Of a stretch of DNA of 64,000 nt, positions 23,031 through 33,911 are shown piece by piece. Numbering within the stretch: the stretch's first letter is position 1; each line of letters starts with the position of its first letter. The notes under the pieces were generated by a model, which did not search any database, was not told where the DNA came from, and saw only the letters and a program-made list of their open reading frames with translations. The position numbers were made by a program, and so were the translations under genes. Where the stretch lies: positions 1,922,001-1,986,000 of the forward strand of contig NC_085885.1 of NCBI RefSeq assembly GCF_035222275.1, read 5' to 3'. The DNA comes from Podospora bellae-mahoneyi (lineage: Eukaryota; Ascomycota; Sordariomycetes; Sordariales; Podosporaceae).

Positions 23031-25009
23031 ATGAGCGGACAGCCAGCCCGGAGAAGGCGAGGGCATTCGTTAGCAAGCACCAAGACCGTGCTTCTTTCTT
23101 TATTATCAGCATCACCAACTGCCATGGCCGCCTGCATTTCACTGCAAGGATCTAAAGCTTGTCCGGCCTGGCAGTCAGCTTCCATTACAACTTCCAATGG
23201 TCGTCTGAACGGTATCTTGTAAGTCGCTTGTCCCACGCGGATATCAGACATCCATTCCAGCGGGTTTCAGATTGTAGATGGACTAACATGTTGCCGGCAG
23301 TCGTTTCTTATCATTCGTTTCTAGCACCGAGACTTTCGATCAACGCTTATTGACTTTTGTGCAATCGGACTATGTCCAAGAAAAGTACGTCGACGTCATG
23401 TGATGTTGCGAGGTTTCAACTACTGACTGTTCCTAGATATCAAACCCTGCTCGGTTGCGGAGATTTTGATCTCACCAACACCACCGAGCTCTACGCGCGT
23501 TTCACAACTACTGTAATATGTAATACTATCGTGCAAGAATCGATAGCAGATTGCAGTCTCGCCCCCGAAGACTCTCGACCTGTGTGCGCGGAAACATGCG
23601 TACGAGACCCCATGTCCCCTATGTTTTGGTATAGAATTGGGAGGTTGTACTGACACCATGACTAGTCACAATTTGCCGAGGCCGAGACGTACGTTGTCAG
23701 TGACAACAAGCTCTGTCCCAACCCCGGTAGGAACGCAAAGGAGCAGATCAGAGCCGACTTTACGGACTGCTCATCGCCTGACAATGCGCTTTCCGGACGC
23801 TCCTGTATCCAGGGTATCGCCAACGAGCCCGAGAACTGCGGGTATGGTAGTAGCACCATTGGTCTGTGTTGGTACTGCGCTAAGGGCGGCATCAACTCGA
23901 CCGATAGTTGCTGCTACAACTCGAATGCCGAGTCGAGGTGTGCTGGTGTCGTTTTGCCCTCGATCACACCTACCTTTGTACTTCCCACAAACACAGCACT
24001 GCCGCCCTCGAACGAGCAAAACGACGCTGACAAAACCGGGCTAGGAGGGGGACCCATTGCTGGAATTGTGATTGGATCGATTGGCGGTGCTGCCCTGTTG
24101 GCATTGGGCATCTTCCTCTGTTGGCGGCGGCGTAGGCAGAGGCAGGGAAGTCAGAGCGGAAGCGTCTTCAATCAACCATCGCCTGCTAGGAAAGGGCCGG
24201 CCGTTCCTCAAATGGCTCAGCCAGGAACACCAGGACAGCCAGGTGTGCCACCGGGCTTTGAGGCTCTACCGGGCGGTAGAATAGCCCGGATGTCGGCACT
24301 CGAGGGACACTCGGCCGATGCACCATCACACCACGTTGGCCGAGATATCGCCACAGCCACGTCTGCCGGCTACAGTAGGAGGAGCGACAGAAGAAGAGGC
24401 GACGATCATTCCTCCTCTGACGGGTTTGGGTCCAGCCCAGAATCAGACCGCGGCACGGGGATTGGAGTTCTCAGACCTCCGCCAACTGCTCTCAGGAGGA
24501 ATGGTTCGCTCTCTAGCAGCTCGGTGCTGAATAGTGATGAGCCGCACTCCCCAACTAGTGGTGGGATGTCCTCTCCCCAAGGTATGGCCAGCCAGCAGTC
24601 CGAGCAGCTGCCATTCTTCAGAGACTACTATTCGCAAGACGAAATTCACCCTGGCGATAGGGTGGCTGTGCTGTGGGCATATCAACCGCGTGCCCCTGAC
24701 GAGTTCACTTTGGACCGCGGGCATATGCTCAAGGTTGTGGGTATTTGGGACGATGGGTGGGCGACGGGTATTCTGTTGGATGAGAGAGCGGAGGAGTGGG
24801 AGGCTCGCAGGAATGCTCAGCGAGACAGCGGGGTCTCGAACACATCTGGCAGAGTGGCATCGACTTCTCCACCAGCGAACGGTGAAATCAAGGCGTTCCC
24901 CCTCGTGTGTGTCTGCCTGCCAGAGCATTGGAGACGGACGATCGAGGGCGATGGGTCTACCGAGACGGGATCTAGCAGCCACCCGCTGACGACAACAACT
25001 GGGTCCTGA
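23031..25009 (+). CDS. Single-pass membrane protein with cytoplasmic SH3 domain (Fus1-like architecture)
   Basis: Four exons (23031-23218, 23301-23384, 23437-23599 and 23666-25009) encode 592 residues; phases agree at each junction. A signal peptide covers about residues 1-33 (hydrophobic TVLLSLLSASPTAMA). A cysteine-rich ectodomain follows (GLCWYCAKGGINSTDSCC, with N-glycosylation sequons). One membrane helix lies near 276-297 (IAGIVIGSIGGAALLALGIF), with a basic stop-transfer CWRRRRQRQ. A long disordered Pro/Ser-rich cytoplasmic region leads to an SH3 domain near 475-550 (VLWAYQPRAPDEFTLDRGHM, IWDDGWATGILLDE, FPLVCVCLPEHW). This layout matches yeast Fus1 and related fungal proteins of cell fusion and surface signalling; the role here is inference. 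The ATG at 23031 is chosen because it gives the signal peptide directly. Confidence 0.82.
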
Positions 25010-26012
25010 TTGATAGCTTGCGATTATGATACCAGCGCTCGATCTACGTTCTGAATAATGTCTCGATGAGTGTCTTTTTATTGTTTGGCATTGGCCACGG
25101 AGTTCGGCTGCGACACGGTTAGCTGCATTCTCTTCTCGACCTTCTCTGGTCATAATCCCTGGCTCGCCGCCTTGTACATATTTGCACCCGAAACGTGTTA
25201 GTTTTTGGTATATACCCATGTTAAGGAAGGTGTTTGCGGTTGGGGTTGGGGAGATTAGGGGGTGTTCGGTTTATAATGATGTCCAGGAGAGTATCTTCAT
25301 GATGACCGGTTAGAGATTCTCGTGCTTCTTTCTTATCACATAGCATCAAGATATTCTGCTGGTACTTGTTTTAAATACAAAAAACTGTTAGAGAAATCTG
25401 TTGGGATCCTGTACTTATGAGGCTGTGACTGTCATTGAGGATTGCGTCACATTCTCCGGAAATGAAATCAACTTATTCTCCCAATAAACCTGCAGCATCA
25501 TTTTCGAGTGCTTTGTTGCCCACCTCCAAGGCTGTCGAGAAGTTGTCACTTATATGCACAAAGCGGGGTGTGGAGTTCGCGGGGTGACAGGCTGGGATCA
25601 TGGGTGGAGCTGAAAGGTAAACGGCCCACAGTGACTTCATTTGAGCCAAAAGCTATCGTTATCTTTTCGGCAGGCACCGATTGGGCCATCACCGTGTGCG
25701 TACTGTAGGCTTCAACACCGACTGACCAAAGCACCTCATGCATCATATACAGCTGACCCAAAGTTCTGTCCCATACACATTTTCCCCGGCATTTCGACCC
25801 CGACAAGACTACATCTGACCGTCACTCGCGACCTCCGACCGTACCAAGCACGAATACCTCCCTCACCCCGCATTGACGACGACCTTTCCGCAACTTCGAG
25901 CACCGCGAACCATTCGTCTACTGGTACTCCAAAATGCGCCGAGCTTTCTCAGCATTGAGACCTAGGTAGCCAGTTGTTCTAAGCGTCCCACCGCTTAATA
26001 TCTCACACAGCG
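25010..26012. other. Intergenic, promoter of VPS15
   Basis: About 1 kb between two genes on the plus strand. The 300 nt before VPS15 are C-rich with CACCGC and CTAC stretches typical of leaders. No specific site is assigned. Confidence 0.4.
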
Positions 26013-29000
26013 ATGGGGCAGGGATTTTCTCTCGCAGCACCCCCAGCTGGGGCTGCCGGGATAGACGTTCCTGAGCTTGCCGACTTGGTCTACGAAAAGA
26101 GCATTGGCACCGCCCGCTTCATGAAGAGCATTCGAGCAAGACACCATGATGGAGTCGTATTAGTCAAAGTTCTCATTAAACCATATCCCATGTCCCTGGA
26201 CAAGTACAAAGAACAGGTCCTTCGTACGCGCCCTTTCCCCCTCAGCTTTACTGTGGGCATTGCTGACTTGTTGTCTCTAGGGGTAAGAAACGTGCTGGCC
26301 GATGTACCAAATGCCCTTCCATATCAACGTGCGATCGAGACCGAAACGAACGGATATTTGATTCGCCAGTTCTTCTACAACTCATTATATGACCGTCTGA
26401 GCACACGACCGTTTTTGGAAGATATCGAGAAGAGATGGTTGGCCTTTCAACTGCTTTGTGCTGTGCGTGACTGCCATGACAAGGACATTTATCATGGCGA
26501 TATCAAGACGGAGAATACACTGGTGACGTCGTGGAACTGGCTGTACCTGTCCGACTTTTCGTCTTCGTTCAAGCCGGTCATGCTACCTGAGGACAACCCT
26601 GCCGATTTTTCCTACTTTTTCGACACGTCCGGCCGCAGAACTTGCTACTTGGCGCCAGAGCGATTTGTTCCTTCGGGGGAGGAACTAGACCCAAATGCAA
26701 AGATAACATGGGCGATGGATGTGTTCAGCGTCGGGTGTGTGATTGCAGAGCTGTTTCTTGAAGCGCCCATCTTTAGCTTGAGTCAGCTGTACAAGTACCG
26801 GAAAGGGGAGTATGATCCTGGGATATCGCACCTGAGTCGGATCCCTGATAAGGACCTGAGGGAGATGGTGGGCCACATGATACAGCTGGATCCGCAGAAG
26901 AGATATTCGGCGGAACAGTACCTTGAGTTTTGGAAGGGAAAGGTGTTTCCGGCATACTTTTACAACTTTCTGCACCAGTACATGGAGGTGATTACGGATC
27001 TCTCCCCTGGGCACTCTTCAGATCCTGCCAAGAACGTCGCTCAAGCTGATGAGAGGATCGAGAGGGTGTGGTCGGATTTCGACAAGATCTCTTATTTCTT
27101 GGGATATCACAATAATGATACGCAGGTGGAGGAACGACCGGTGGCTCCCAGGCTGGGACTGGGGCATTTCCCAGTTCGACTCAACATCCCGAATAATGAA
27201 CATTTCGTGTCGAGCGACAAGCAGCCGTTGGCAGATGACGGCACGCTGATATTCCTGACGCTGATTGTTTCCTCTCTCCGGAATACGGCACGCGCAAATT
27301 CAAAAGTCAAGGCATGCGATATACTTTTGGCCTTTTCTGAGCGGTTGACCGACGAAGCCAAACTGGACCGGGTCTTGCCATATCTCGTTGCTTTGCTCAA
27401 TGACAAGTCAGAGATTGTGGTCATTTCTGCGATTAGGACGATCATGCAGCTACTGGATATGGTGAGGGTCATTACGCCTGTGAACGCACAGATATCTCTG
27501 GAGTATATCATGCCTAGGATGCAGGTTGTCTTGCTTGGAACACAGCGCTCGACTAGTTCGGCGGTTCGAGCAACATATGCTTCGGCTTTGGGCAAGTTGG
27601 CCAAGATTGCAGACCGCTTTCTTGTCATGGCTGCTACGCTGCGAGGAGATGGATCTACGACCATTGCAGACCCTGAGGTTGAGCCTGGGACGGAGCCAGA
27701 CGCGGCGTTTGATGGGCTTTATGACAATGCCCGCAGGGAGTTGACCGGCCTGTTCGAAACTCACACCAAGGCCCTGATTGAGGATTCGGATCCCTTTGTG
27801 CGACGAGCCTTCCTTACCTCGGTGCCAGAGCTGTGTATCTTCTTCGGTGTTGCCCAGGCCAACGATATCATCTTGGCTCATCTCAACACCTACCTCAATG
27901 ATCGAGACTGGATGCTGAAATGCGCCTTTTTTGACGCGATCGTGGGAATTGCGGCTTTCCTCGGCAGCAGCACGCTGGAAAAGTTCATTCTGCCTCTTAT
28001 GGTGCAGGCGGTCACGGACCCGGAAGAGTATGTTGTCCAGGGTGCGCTCCGTTCTCTGGCAGAGTTGGGGTCCTTGGGTCTGCTGACCAAGCAGTCCTAC
28101 ACTGATCTCATCAGCGATGTCGCGCGCTTCACGGTCCACCCTAACATATGGATCCGAGAGGCGGCTGTCGAGTTCATTGCTTCGGGCAGCATGTTTTTGA
28201 GTCGGGCATATCTCAAAGTTCAAGTGCTGCCAAAGCTGGGGCCGTATCTCAAGCCAGATCGCGTACCGGACTTTTCTGAGCTGGGGATTCTTGAGGCGCT
28301 TCAGAAGCCGCTGTCTCGGTCTGTCTTTGACCATGCTCTGATGTGGGCTTCCAAGACGGAGAAGGGTGATTTCTGGACGTTCAAAAAGGGACGTGATAGT
28401 GTTTTGGGGCCGAGCCAGATATTTGAGCAGGCGTCAAAGAACAAGGAGGACGATGCGTGGCTGAGGAAGTTGCGGAATTTGGGTCTGTCTCAAGAGGATG
28501 AGCCGAAGCTGTTGGCACTTAGGGAGTTTATCTGGCGATTGAGCCAGATGAAGACAAGGGATTCGACAGGTCAAGAGACGACGACGACGACGACTACGGG
28601 TGGTAGTAATGGTATTATTCCCCTTCGGTCACTTGGGATTACCCCCCAGACTGTGTTGTTTGATGAGGAGCCTTTGCGGTATCCGATGCCGTCTATTCAG
28701 GCTGAGCCGGGGACTCCGAGGACGATAGAGGATGCGCTGCTTGATGCGTCCATGTCGATTGATGACCCTGTTGGCAAGAAGCGCAGGGCGGCGTTGAATA
28801 ATCATCGGTCGAGACTTAGTAGCAGGGATAACATGTCGCCGGCGTCTGTGGATGGCAGGCGGCCTTTTGAAGATGAGGGGGCGGTATCGCCGACTGCGTC
28901 GAGGGATACTTCTGTTAGGACGTCGGTGGCGCAAGGGAAGAACGTGTTGTCTGTTATGGATGATGAACGGTCGCTGTCGGATGCGCCTTATGCGAGCAGG

Positions 29001-30737
29001 AGGGCTTTGCGGCATCAGTCGAGTGCGATGAATCTGATGAATAGGAAAGACAGCGCCAAGTCTGGGCCTGAGACTGCCACGACGGAGACGAATGCGTTTG
29101 GACAAGTCGAGGGGCCGCTCAGTCAAGGGTTGAGGGTTTCGTCTTATCCCGAGACGGAGACTGGGCTGGCTTTTGCGAAGGAACGGTTGAGGGGTCATCA
29201 CACTTATACTGGGAGCGACCCGAACATTATCCGGATGCTGGATAACATGTACATTGAGAATTATCCCCGGGATTTGCTCGAGTATGGGCCGCTGGTGACG
29301 CCGGTGAGGCGACGGAAGTCGAGCAGGCAGTCTGTCCCTTCTGGATATGAGGAGCCGTGGAAGCCGGCGGGCAAGCTGGTTGGCATGTTGGCCGAACATG
29401 TCGGCCCCATCAACCGGGTTGTTCCCTCGCCGGACCATCGGTTTTTTATCACGGGTGGGGATGATGGGTGTGTTAAAGTCTGGGATACGAAACGCCTAGA
29501 GAGGATGGTCACACATAAAGCGAGGCAGACTCACAAACATGCTCCCGGGGCGAGGGTGCTGGCAATGTGTTTTGTTGAAAACACGCACAGCTTTGTCAGC
29601 TGTGCCACTGATGGGAGTGTGCACATCCTCAAGGTCAATTCGATTCTCAGCGGGGTTAGTTACCGGTATGAGAAGCTGAAGTTGCTCAGGGAGTATACTG
29701 GACTAGGGGAAGGGGAGTATGTAGTCTGGTGCGAGCACTACAGACAAGAAGCGAACTCAGTGCTGGTGCTGCTGACGAACAAGAGCAACATCATTGGTGT
29801 CGACCTCAGGACGATGGGGGAGCTGTTCCGGCTGGAGAACCCGGTTCATCACGGCACGCCGACGTGTTTCTGCGTGGACAGGAAGAGGAACTGGCTTTGT
29901 CTTGGGACGAGCCATGGGGTTTTGGACCTGTGGGATCTGAGGTTCAAGACTAGGTTGAGGGGGTGGGGGGTGCCGGGGAAAGGGGAGATCTACAGGGTTA
30001 CGCCGCACCCGGCGAAGGGGAGGGGGAGGTGGGTTTTGGTCAGCGGGGGGACGGGGCAGGGGGAGATTACGGTTTGGGATTTGGAGAGGTGTATTTGTCG
30101 GGAGGTGTACAGGGTGGCGGGGAATAAGGAGGGGCCGAAGGGGTATGATGCTTGGGAGGTGGACGAAGAGAGGCCGGAGGGGATCATGCTGGGGAGGTTT
30201 GCGACGAATATTGAGATGGGGGCTGGGGGGCCGGCGGGTGGGAGTGGGGGGAATATGGATAGAGGGGTGAGGGCGATGACGGTGGGGATTGGGGCTGGGG
30301 AGGATGTGAGGGATGTGAGGCATGCTTTTGTTATTACGGGGGGGAGCGATAAGAAGTTGAGGTATTGGGATTTGGTGAGAGTGGATAATAGTGTGATTTT
30401 TAGTGGGTTGATGCCCGAGGATGGGAGGTTGGGGTATTCTACTAGTCATCCGACTGCCAGTATGACGCTGCATACGGAGCGGCCGCCGAATCAGAAGGAG
30501 AAGGGGGGTGGGGGGACAAACGGGCCGGCGGCGGCGAATGGGGGGACGGGGTTGGCGGGGGATGTTGAGCAGCCGGTTAAGAGGGTGAGGCAGGCGAGGA
30601 GTACGGTTGTTTCGGCGGAGCAGCAGGGGTTGTTGAGGAGTCATATGGACGCGGTGATGGATGTTATCTGGTTGGAGTCGCCCTATTCGATGACTGCGAG
30701 TGTGGATAGGAGCGGGACGATCTTGTTGCTGCAGTAG
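26013..30737 (+). CDS. vps15: Serine/threonine kinase VPS15, regulatory subunit of the Vps34 PI 3-kinase
   Basis: Membrane-bound partner of Vps34 in the complexes for autophagy and endosomal sorting. Exons 26013-26223 and 26281-30737 give 1555 residues. The 57-nt intron is a multiple of three and stays open, so a read-through model would insert 19 false residues. The splice is supported by the restored block YKEQVLRVRNVLADVPNALP. Gly2 of MGQGFSL fits N-myristoylation. The kinase domain covers residues about 25-310, with HGDIKTENTLVTSWNW (near 142) and a degenerate DFS in place of DFG. HEAT-type repeats follow (about 390-780), then a low-complexity linker, and WD40 repeats in the last 480 residues (GGDDGCVKVWDTKR, GGSDKKLRYWDL). 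A Gly-rich insertion (GAGGPAGGSGGNMDRG) and G-rich codons mark the 3' part. Confidence 0.97.
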   Translation: MGQGFSLAAPPAGAAGIDVPELADLVYEKSIGTARFMKSIRARHHDGVVLVKVLIKPYPMSLDKYKEQVLRTRPFPLSFTVGIADLLSLGVRNVLADVPNALPYQRAIETETNGYLIRQFFYNSLYDRLSTRPFLEDIEKRWLAFQLLCAVRDCHDKDIYHGDIKTENTLVTSWNWLYLSDFSSSFKPVMLPEDNPADFSYFFDTSGRRTCYLAPERFVPSGEELDPNAKITWAMDVFSVGCVIAELFLEAPIFSLSQLYKYRKGEYDPGISHLSRIPDKDLREMVGHMIQLDPQKRYSAEQYLEFWKGKVFPAYFYNFLHQYMEVITDLSPGHSSDPAKNVAQADERIERVWSDFDKISYFLGYHNNDTQVEERPVAPRLGLGHFPVRLNIPNNEHFVSSDKQPLADDGTLIFLTLIVSSLRNTARANSKVKACDILLAFSERLTDEAKLDRVLPYLVALLNDKSEIVVISAIRTIMQLLDMVRVITPVNAQISLEYIMPRMQVVLLGTQRSTSSAVRATYASALGKLAKIADRFLVMAATLRGDGSTTIADPEVEPGTEPDAAFDGLYDNARRELTGLFETHTKALIEDSDPFVRRAFLTSVPELCIFFGVAQANDIILAHLNTYLNDRDWMLKCAFFDAIVGIAAFLGSSTLEKFILPLMVQAVTDPEEYVVQGALRSLAELGSLGLLTKQSYTDLISDVARFTVHPNIWIREAAVEFIASGSMFLSRAYLKVQVLPKLGPYLKPDRVPDFSELGILEALQKPLSRSVFDHALMWASKTEKGDFWTFKKGRDSVLGPSQIFEQASKNKEDDAWLRKLRNLGLSQEDEPKLLALREFIWRLSQMKTRDSTGQETTTTTTTGGSNGIIPLRSLGITPQTVLFDEEPLRYPMPSIQAEPGTPRTIEDALLDASMSIDDPVGKKRRAALNNHRSRLSSRDNMSPASVDGRRPFEDEGAVSPTASRDTSVRTSVAQGKNVLSVMDDERSLSDAPYASRRALRHQSSAMNLMNRKDSAKSGPETATTETNAFGQVEGPLSQGLRVSSYPETETGLAFAKERLRGHHTYTGSDPNIIRMLDNMYIENYPRDLLEYGPLVTPVRRRKSSRQSVPSGYEEPWKPAGKLVGMLAEHVGPINRVVPSPDHRFFITGGDDGCVKVWDTKRLERMVTHKARQTHKHAPGARVLAMCFVENTHSFVSCATDGSVHILKVNSILSGVSYRYEKLKLLREYTGLGEGEYVVWCEHYRQEANSVLVLLTNKSNIIGVDLRTMGELFRLENPVHHGTPTCFCVDRKRNWLCLGTSHGVLDLWDLRFKTRLRGWGVPGKGEIYRVTPHPAKGRGRWVLVSGGTGQGEITVWDLERCICREVYRVAGNKEGPKGYDAWEVDEERPEGIMLGRFATNIEMGAGGPAGGSGGNMDRGVRAMTVGIGAGEDVRDVRHAFVITGGSDKKLRYWDLVRVDNSVIFSGLMPEDGRLGYSTSHPTASMTLHTERPPNQKEKGGGGTNGPAAANGGTGLAGDVEQPVKRVRQARSTVVSAEQQGLLRSHMDAVMDVIWLESPYSMTASVDRSGTILLLQ

Positions 30738-31211
30738 GGGCTATGGTTTGAGACGGGGTCTGCGATGATTATTTAGCCCAGAGATGAAATAATACCTTTA
30801 CTTAAGAAGGACCTTCACCTGTGTCTATTTTAAGTTGGAGAAACTCTAGACAGAACCGTGCAGCACTGGACAAATGGAATGCTGGAGTACAGCCCCGTTT
30901 AAGCATAAGGAGGCGGGTGAGGGTTAGGGTCAAGACATGTCGTTGCCAGGCGGTGAGTGCTGAGGCTCCACAATTTATTTTGCCGCTCAGCCTTGTGGAG
31001 CTTTTTGGGAATGGGTGTGTGGTTGTTGCGGCTGCCGCGTCCAAAGTGAACTTGCACGCGACAACGATCTTGATATCTTGGAATTGCGAATTGCGACTCG
31101 TTGATTACAGCAATTCTATCACCCGCTGCGCAAACACGGAATCGAGAAAACAGTCGAGATTATCACCACCACCAAAAGTCAACAAACCAGCTAGAGGATC
31201 AAACCATCAAA
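30738..31211. other. Intergenic, promoter of LEA1
   Basis: 474 bp between VPS15 and LEA1 on the same strand. The telobox-like site at 30921-30930 is listed separately. Confidence 0.45.
30921..30930 (-). promoter_or_regulatory. Telobox-like site upstream of LEA1
   Basis: GGGTTAGGGT on the plus strand (ACCCTAACCC on the minus) lies 282 nt before the LEA1 start. The same 10-mer in the same orientation lies upstream of BCP1. Telobox motifs of this kind bind Tbf1-like factors in yeasts; binding here is inference. Confidence 0.45.
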
Positions 31212-32121
31212 ATGAGGCTAACCCCCGACCTCATCGCCTCGTCCCTCTCCTACCTCAACCCGCTCAAAGAGCGCGAGATTGACCTCCGAGGTACGCTTTT
31301 TTTTTTCTCATCTGAAAAGAACAGATACTGTCCACACTTGAGCTCGGCTTACCTACCACACACCCTCCCGTAAAAAAGGCCATAGAATACCCGCCATCGA
31401 AAACCTCGCCGTCGCCGGCCCGCACGACTCGATCGACCTGACCGATAATGACATCCAACTCCTTGGGAACTTCCCCTTGTCGCCGCGGGTGAGGACGTTG
31501 CTGCTGGCGAGGAACAGGATCAGCGCCATCGCGCCGGGGGCGGTGCAGAGCCTGCCGAACCTGAGGAATTTGAACCTGGGGGAGAACGAGATTAGGGAGC
31601 TGGGGGATTTGGACGTGCTGGGGAGGTGGGGGGGGTTGGTGCACTTGTGTCTCGGGGGAAATCCGGTTGTGAAGAAGGAGCATTACCGGTATTGGGTGCT
31701 TTGGCGGTGCCCGAGTGTGAGGTTTTTGGATTATCAAAAGGTGAGGGAGGCGGAGAGGGAGAAGGCCAGGGAGTTGTTTGGGACGGTGGAGGAGCCGAGT
31801 GAGTTGGCGCAGAAGGTGGGTTATTATTCTGTTGATGGGTATGGCGGGGGAGGGTTCAGGCTGACTGGGAAACAGATTATGGGCATCAAGAGCAAGACGT
31901 TCGATTCGACGACTACTTCAGGAGGCAAGGGTGGTGGACCGGGTGGTGAGACGTCTAAGCTGTCGAGACTGAAACTGACGGATAAGGAGAAGAAGAAGCT
32001 TCAGGAGTTGATCAAGAAGGCGAACTCGTTGGAGGAGATCAACAGGCTGGAGAAGGCGCTGTTGGAGGGGAGGTTGCCGCCTGGGATTATTGTTGAGGAT
32101 GGGGATGCTATGGAGGAGTGA
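31212..32121 (+). CDS. lea1: U2 snRNP component A' (LEA1)
   Basis: Leucine-rich-repeat protein of the U2 snRNP that pairs with the U2 B'' protein and stem-loop IV in pre-mRNA splicing. Exons 31212-31290 and 31379-32121 give 273 residues. The join restores LRGHRIPAIENLAVAGPHDS. LRRs follow: RVRTLLLARNRISAIAPGAV, NLRNLNLGENEIRELGDLDV, LVHLCLGGNPVVKKEHYRYW, then the cap CPSVRFLDYQKV. The C-terminus is a charged helical tail (KLTDKEKKKLQELIKKANSL). The start ATCAAAATGAGG is in good context. Coding bias changes from C-rich to G-rich along the gene. Confidence 0.95.
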
Positions 32122-33092
32122 GGGTATAACAGTGAGACAAACCGAGGGGAAACAGGTGTCATTACTGGAGTCAGACGGCCACCGGAATTTTTTTTTTCCA
32201 GATTGGGAAAGGAGATACCAAAATGTATAGAATAATGTTCAGAGCGGGTGGTACATGGCCAGGATTCGACTTGTATATTGTGCCCATGTCTGGCCGTTGC
32301 TAGACGTAACTACCGGCACTTCCCATGCTGAAACATCACTGGGACAGCACCTTTCTCTGCCTGTGGGCTCCGTCCCCACCTTTTCCTTTTACCTCTGGTC
32401 ATGCACGGCGCTCTCTGTGCTGAAATAAAACTAGGACAGCGGTTTTCCTTGCCGTTTCTTCATTTTCCTTTTCCTTTTGGTGGGAAAGAACAACCGCCAT
32501 GCCAGCAGCAGCGGCGAGAGCATTTCTTGAGATAAGCTACACACACACACAAGCATTAACGCATGATGCCTTCGTCGCATATATGAGCATACCTCCATCG
32601 AGGCCACCCTCGCGGGCATCAGGTTTTGTTTGCTTGGCCACTGGCTGGGGAAGTTTTCTTTTCATCATCAGAGACTGTTTATGATGATGACGATCAAGAG
32701 GGCAGCTGATAAGAAGGCATTCAGGACCGTAAGGAAGGTGAAAAGATCATCAGACATGGTTGCTGAAGCTCTGGGCGGTAACTCGTGGAGAAGTGGAAAA
32801 AGAGAATGTTGGATTACTGGGGTTTTGCGCTAATATTGTTTTGACAAACACAAGCCCTGTGGTAGGGGCTTGACGCCACAGTGGAAAGGGTTGTTCTACT
32901 GGGTCTTGATCACCTGCTGACTCCCACGCTTTTGACTGGGTCACAGTGATAGGAATAAGGTAAGTTATGGAAACCATGAAAAAGAATGGAAAGCAGGAAC
33001 TGCTCTTGATGACGCAAAAAGTATGAAAATACACGCATCTTTGGACAAACACTACAGGAAACATATCGGGTCCTTTCTCCAACAGCGACTTC
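32122..33092. other. Intergenic region, no gene seen
   Basis: Convergent 3' flanks of LEA1 and the small minus-strand gene. It holds a T run near 32189 and a CA run near 32538-32551. No RNA gene is recognised. Confidence 0.4.
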
Positions 33093-33593
33093 CTAGCAAA
33101 TCTCCACCAGCCGTTGATTCTTCGGAAACGAAGTAGGCGATTGTGAGCTCGAGGAAGCCGACGGGGCAACAGCCAGATCGGGTTGAGGAGGGTATGGACA
33201 CGTTGCTTGGTTGGTAGCGGGCTCGGTAGGAATATCTAGTTCGGAATTCGGTGAAGCTTGCGAGGCTTTTGGGTTGGCCTTATCATCACCACCATCCATC
33301 TTGGTGTTTTTGTTGCCACCTCTTATCTTCAACTGGACCCAAGTTATGCGCCAAGGGAAAGCTAGGACTAAGGCCAGGATAGATACGATACTGTTGTAAA
33401 GTGTGCAGTACTGGTGCACGCCCCAACGGCTGGTCGTGGGAATGGGTTTGACGATCTCAACCTGGGTGATTCCGGTTGGAATGTAATGGGGGTGGTGGTT
33501 CGGGCGGGTTCTCGCGCGATAGATAGCGTCACCGCAAGGTGAACCTCGGTGATGTACCTCACCCCCTGGGTGTTGAAACCGGGGCCTGTGCAT
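33093..33593 (-). CDS. Hypothetical protein with one membrane-like segment
   Basis: I do not recognise this 166-residue protein. The N-terminal 60 residues are rich in His, Arg and Pro. A hydrophobic stretch (YNSIVSILALVLAFPWRITW, about residues 66-85) could be a membrane helix. The tail is polar, Pro/Ser/Ala-rich. The ATG at 33591-33593 opens the frame and no intron is needed. It sits between the LEA1 3' flank and 21-nt repeat cluster 2, inside the second accessory island. Confidence 0.4.
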   Translation of the reverse strand: MHRPRFQHPGGEVHHRGSPCGDAIYRARTRPNHHPHYIPTGITQVEIVKPIPTTSRWGVHQYCTLYNSIVSILALVLAFPWRITWVQLKIRGGNKNTKMDGGDDKANPKASQASPNSELDIPTEPATNQATCPYPPQPDLAVAPSASSSSQSPTSFPKNQRLVEIC

Positions 33594-33700
33594 GTTGTGG
33601 TGTGTCGACTATAGTGATGTGTTTTGGCTGGTTCGGTTGCGAATCGTTGAGGCGGCTGTCCACACATCACCAATGTCCTAAGATATGGTCGATAGGCATA

Positions 33701-33911
33701 TATTACTTTTCAATACGCCTTCAAACATAGTAAATAAGCATTAAAGGACATCAATAAATTACCAAAGATAGTCAATAGGTCTTTAAAGATAGTTAATAGG
33801 TCTTGAAAGATAGTCAATATGCATTGAAAGATAGTTAACAGGCCTTTAAAGATAGTCGATAGGTGTTTAAGTTAGTATTGAAGGCGTACAAAGTATCTTT
33901 AAAGGCCTATT
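33701..33911 (-). repeat. 21-nt tandem repeat, cluster 2
   Basis: Regular units start at 33764, 33785, 33806, 33827 and 33848, each 21 nt, for example AAAGATAGTTAATAGGTCTT plus G. More degenerate units extend on both sides (33722 and 33743; 33869 and 33890). The minus strand matches the plus-strand units of cluster 1. On the minus strand a heptapeptide frame stays open for about 50 codons across the regular core. Confidence 0.92.

Noticed and set aside
26224-26280. VPS15 as one uninterrupted frame
   Set aside because: The 57-nt segment is open but has GT-AG ends, and its removal restores the conserved YKEQ...NVLADVPNALPYQR block; it is taken as an intron.
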